A stretch of DNA of 64,000 bases. It comes from an uncultured Alteromonadaceae bacterium. Lineage in GTDB: Bacteria > Pseudomonadota > Gammaproteobacteria > Enterobacterales > Alteromonadaceae. Under the pieces are notes generated by a model. It had not been told where the DNA came from, did no database searches, and saw only the letters and a list, made by a program, of their open reading frames with translations. The stretch lies in assembly GCA_947503265.1 (NCBI GenBank), contig CANNDC010000004.1, positions 124,001-188,000 of the forward strand, in the 5' to 3' direction. Below, piece after piece: positions 62,603 to 64,000 of the stretch. The position numbers and the translations under genes are program-made. Every line of letters begins with the position of its first letter. Position 1 is the stretch's first letter.

Positions 62603-64000
62603 TCAATTTCTTATTTCTGGTCTACCTAAATGATGACGGTGTAAGTCTTGTTGTATATCCCAGCTTTGACTTGGAAATGACAGTGAACGACTTTGTGATG
62701 GCTTTTGCTTAGTCCCGAGATTTAATTGATCAAAATAGCTCAGCCCAGGTGTAAATAACTGAGGTTGAGGAAAGTTGTTTAATGCATCTGCGGCGTCGAT
62801 TTCAGGTAATATTTGATTGATAACGTATTGCGTACGCGCGGCTAATTTCGGTTCTGCTATTCGGTTTCTTTGGCCCCATGCCACAGGATAAGTTTGTTGC
62901 TCATCAGCCTCAATAACCGCTACGTCCGCACTAACCCCTAAGCGATAAGCCATCATAAAACGCTCGAAAAGGGTGGCATAATCTTCACGTATGGTTGAAT
63001 AACTGTAATAAGCTGGCGCTGAATCGGGTTCAAAAAAGCCACTCACTTGCTCTGGAGTATATGATTTTTGTAAATCAGATGCTGTATTCCCGGCAAAGCT
63101 AACTTGTGCCAAGCTTTGCATGGCTTGCGAGGCTAGCGGGAATGCAGTGGCGAATCTAGAGGAGTTGGCTTCAGTATCGTTGGCATAGCTTAACGGACTA
63201 GAACTTCCTGATAATCTAGACCAACTTGTGGGCGGAAAGAAATCATTTGCATGACCTAGTTCGTGATACATCAACCAAGAAACGCTGGCTTCCAGATCCT
63301 CAAAAGTCTTAGTTCGACGTTCTGCGCGCGGGTAATCTGAACCTCTGAAGTAATAGTCATTGTCTTTAATATAGCGCCAAGGTATTAAGAAACTGAGTTC
63401 ACTACCAAAATCACTACGAAAATCTGGTCGAGCATTTAAGGTATCTCTTTCTTCTGGCGTCATCCAAAAATTAGCGGCATCGAGATAGATTGCTCCAGTA
63501 GCCGTCCAGTAGAATGATGGTCTGACATCGTAAGAAATAACTATCGCTGTAGTGGCTCTTAGGAGCTTTAACATGTCCGCAGAAGTCGCGGAGTTTTGCA
63601 AGAATTGCTTAAATCTGTCCCCCATCCACTGATGAGATACGAAGACTCGATCAAGAATGTTATCTATGGAAGGTTGAGTATTTGCAGATCCTATCAAGGG
63701 TAACGTCGAGAAAAAGCATGAACCGTCTACTTGATTATCATAGACACATGAATCTAACGCATCACGATAGGGACTAGTCTGATTGTATGCAAACATGTCG
63801 GTAGTCACTACACGCTCAGAAAAACGTGGAAAGAAACCGTTATTATTAATTTCTACGTTTTTTATCACTATTTGACTGGTATCCGATATGGTTTGCCCAT
63901 TATCTAAGGTTACCGAACCTTCAATTACCACAATTTCGTCTTGGCTTACATCGGGGGCATCAAAAAATACGAAACTGTCTTGTGCATTTAATGTGACTGA
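62603..64000 (-). CDS. Putative secreted zinc metalloprotein, 5' end outside the window
   Basis: At least 465 codons: the frame stays open from the GTG at 63931 to the window edge (SVTLNAQDSFVFFDAPD before it), so the real start is beyond 64000. A beta-rich N-terminal part is followed by VSWLMYHELGHANDFFPPTS with the zinc motif H-E-x-x-H (~220 from 63931). Later segments (YSTIREDYATLFERFMMAYR) are helical. An ImmA/IrrE-like or M-clan peptidase is possible; I do not recognise a named family. Confidence 0.6.
   Translation of the reverse strand, partial: SVTLNAQDSFVFFDAPDVSQDEIVVIEGSVTLDNGQTISDTSQIVIKNVEINNNGFFPRFSERVVTTDMFAYNQTSPYRDALDSCVYDNQVDGSCFFSTLPLIGSANTQPSIDNILDRVFVSHQWMGDRFKQFLQNSATSADMLKLLRATTAIVISYDVRPSFYWTATGAIYLDAANFWMTPEERDTLNARPDFRSDFGSELSFLIPWRYIKDNDYYFRGSDYPRAERRTKTFEDLEASVSWLMYHELGHANDFFPPTSWSRLSGSSSPLSYANDTEANSSRFATAFPLASQAMQSLAQVSFAGNTASDLQKSYTPEQVSGFFEPDSAPAYYSYSTIREDYATLFERFMMAYRLGVSADVAVIEADEQQTYPVAWGQRNRIAEPKLAARTQYVINQILPEIDAADALNNFPQPQLFTPGLSYFDQLNLGTKQKPSQSRSLSFPSQSWDIQQDLHRHHLGRPEIRN

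Overview
The window comes from a marine gammaproteobacterium of the Alteromonadales, most like Paraglaciecola, Glaciecola or Alteromonas. The support is AT-rich DNA, a monomeric NADP-isocitrate dehydrogenase, a HexR-governed Entner-Doudoroff operon, the cspD/clpS-clpA block beside infA-bpt-aat-trxB, YfbV, CmoAB and Hda. Genes are tightly packed with many ATGA or TAATG stop/start overlaps. I see no rRNA, tRNA, CRISPR array, prophage or insertion sequence. This is core chromosome with metabolic islands rather than a mobile region.

Layout. 1-9 kb: end of an AraC regulator, rluE, idh, cspD, clpS, clpA, infA, bpt, aat, trxB; ClpS, ClpA, Bpt and Aat together make up the bacterial N-degron pathway. 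9-15 kb: yfbV, sprT, sppA, a DoxX protein, a nitroreductase and a saccharopine-dehydrogenase-like oxidoreductase. 15-23 kb: pykA, hexR and zwf-pgl-edd-glk-eda, with HexR-type operators before pykA (perfect match to the consensus) and before zwf (one mismatch). 23-27 kb: MOSC protein, MATE transporter, moeA and a TraB/GumN protein on the minus strand.

27-42 kb is a nitrate-assimilation island: nirB-nirD-nasA-trpD2-like, a DUF3718-like secreted protein, nasT-nasS, nrtA-nrtB-nrtC and an outer-membrane porin. The nirB and nrtA transcripts each appear to begin at a sigma-54-like promoter preceded by an NtrC-like site. Each has a leader with a GGC[ANNGNA]GCC hairpin that overlaps the 5' arm of an intrinsic terminator placed just before the start codon. 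That is the expected target for the ANTAR protein NasT, with NasS as nitrate sensor. Nitrogen limitation (NtrC) and nitrate (NasS/NasT) would therefore both be needed for expression.

42-47 kb holds a four-gene operon (glycerate kinase, GT81 glucosyl-3-phosphoglycerate synthase, HAD phosphatase, GH13_18 phosphorylase) that forms a complete make-and-break cycle for the compatible solute glucosylglycerate. 47.5-51 kb is moaA-mobA-moaB-moaC-moaD-moaE behind a Moco riboswitch, supplying the cofactor for NasA. MobA carries a 5 x 15-bp in-frame tandem repeat. 51-64 kb: DUF1223 protein, cmoA-cmoB, an orphan LuxR-type response regulator, add, fadE, purM-purN-DUF3108, DUF2066-hda, an 88-bp inverted-repeat element, and a putative zinc metalloprotein cut by the window edge.

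The most unusual material is the paired antitermination leaders, the extra hairpin inside the Moco riboswitch, the MobA repeat, the glucosylglycerate cycle next to nitrate genes, and the inverted-repeat element after hda. All functional calls are from reading the sequence and recalling families; no database search was run.
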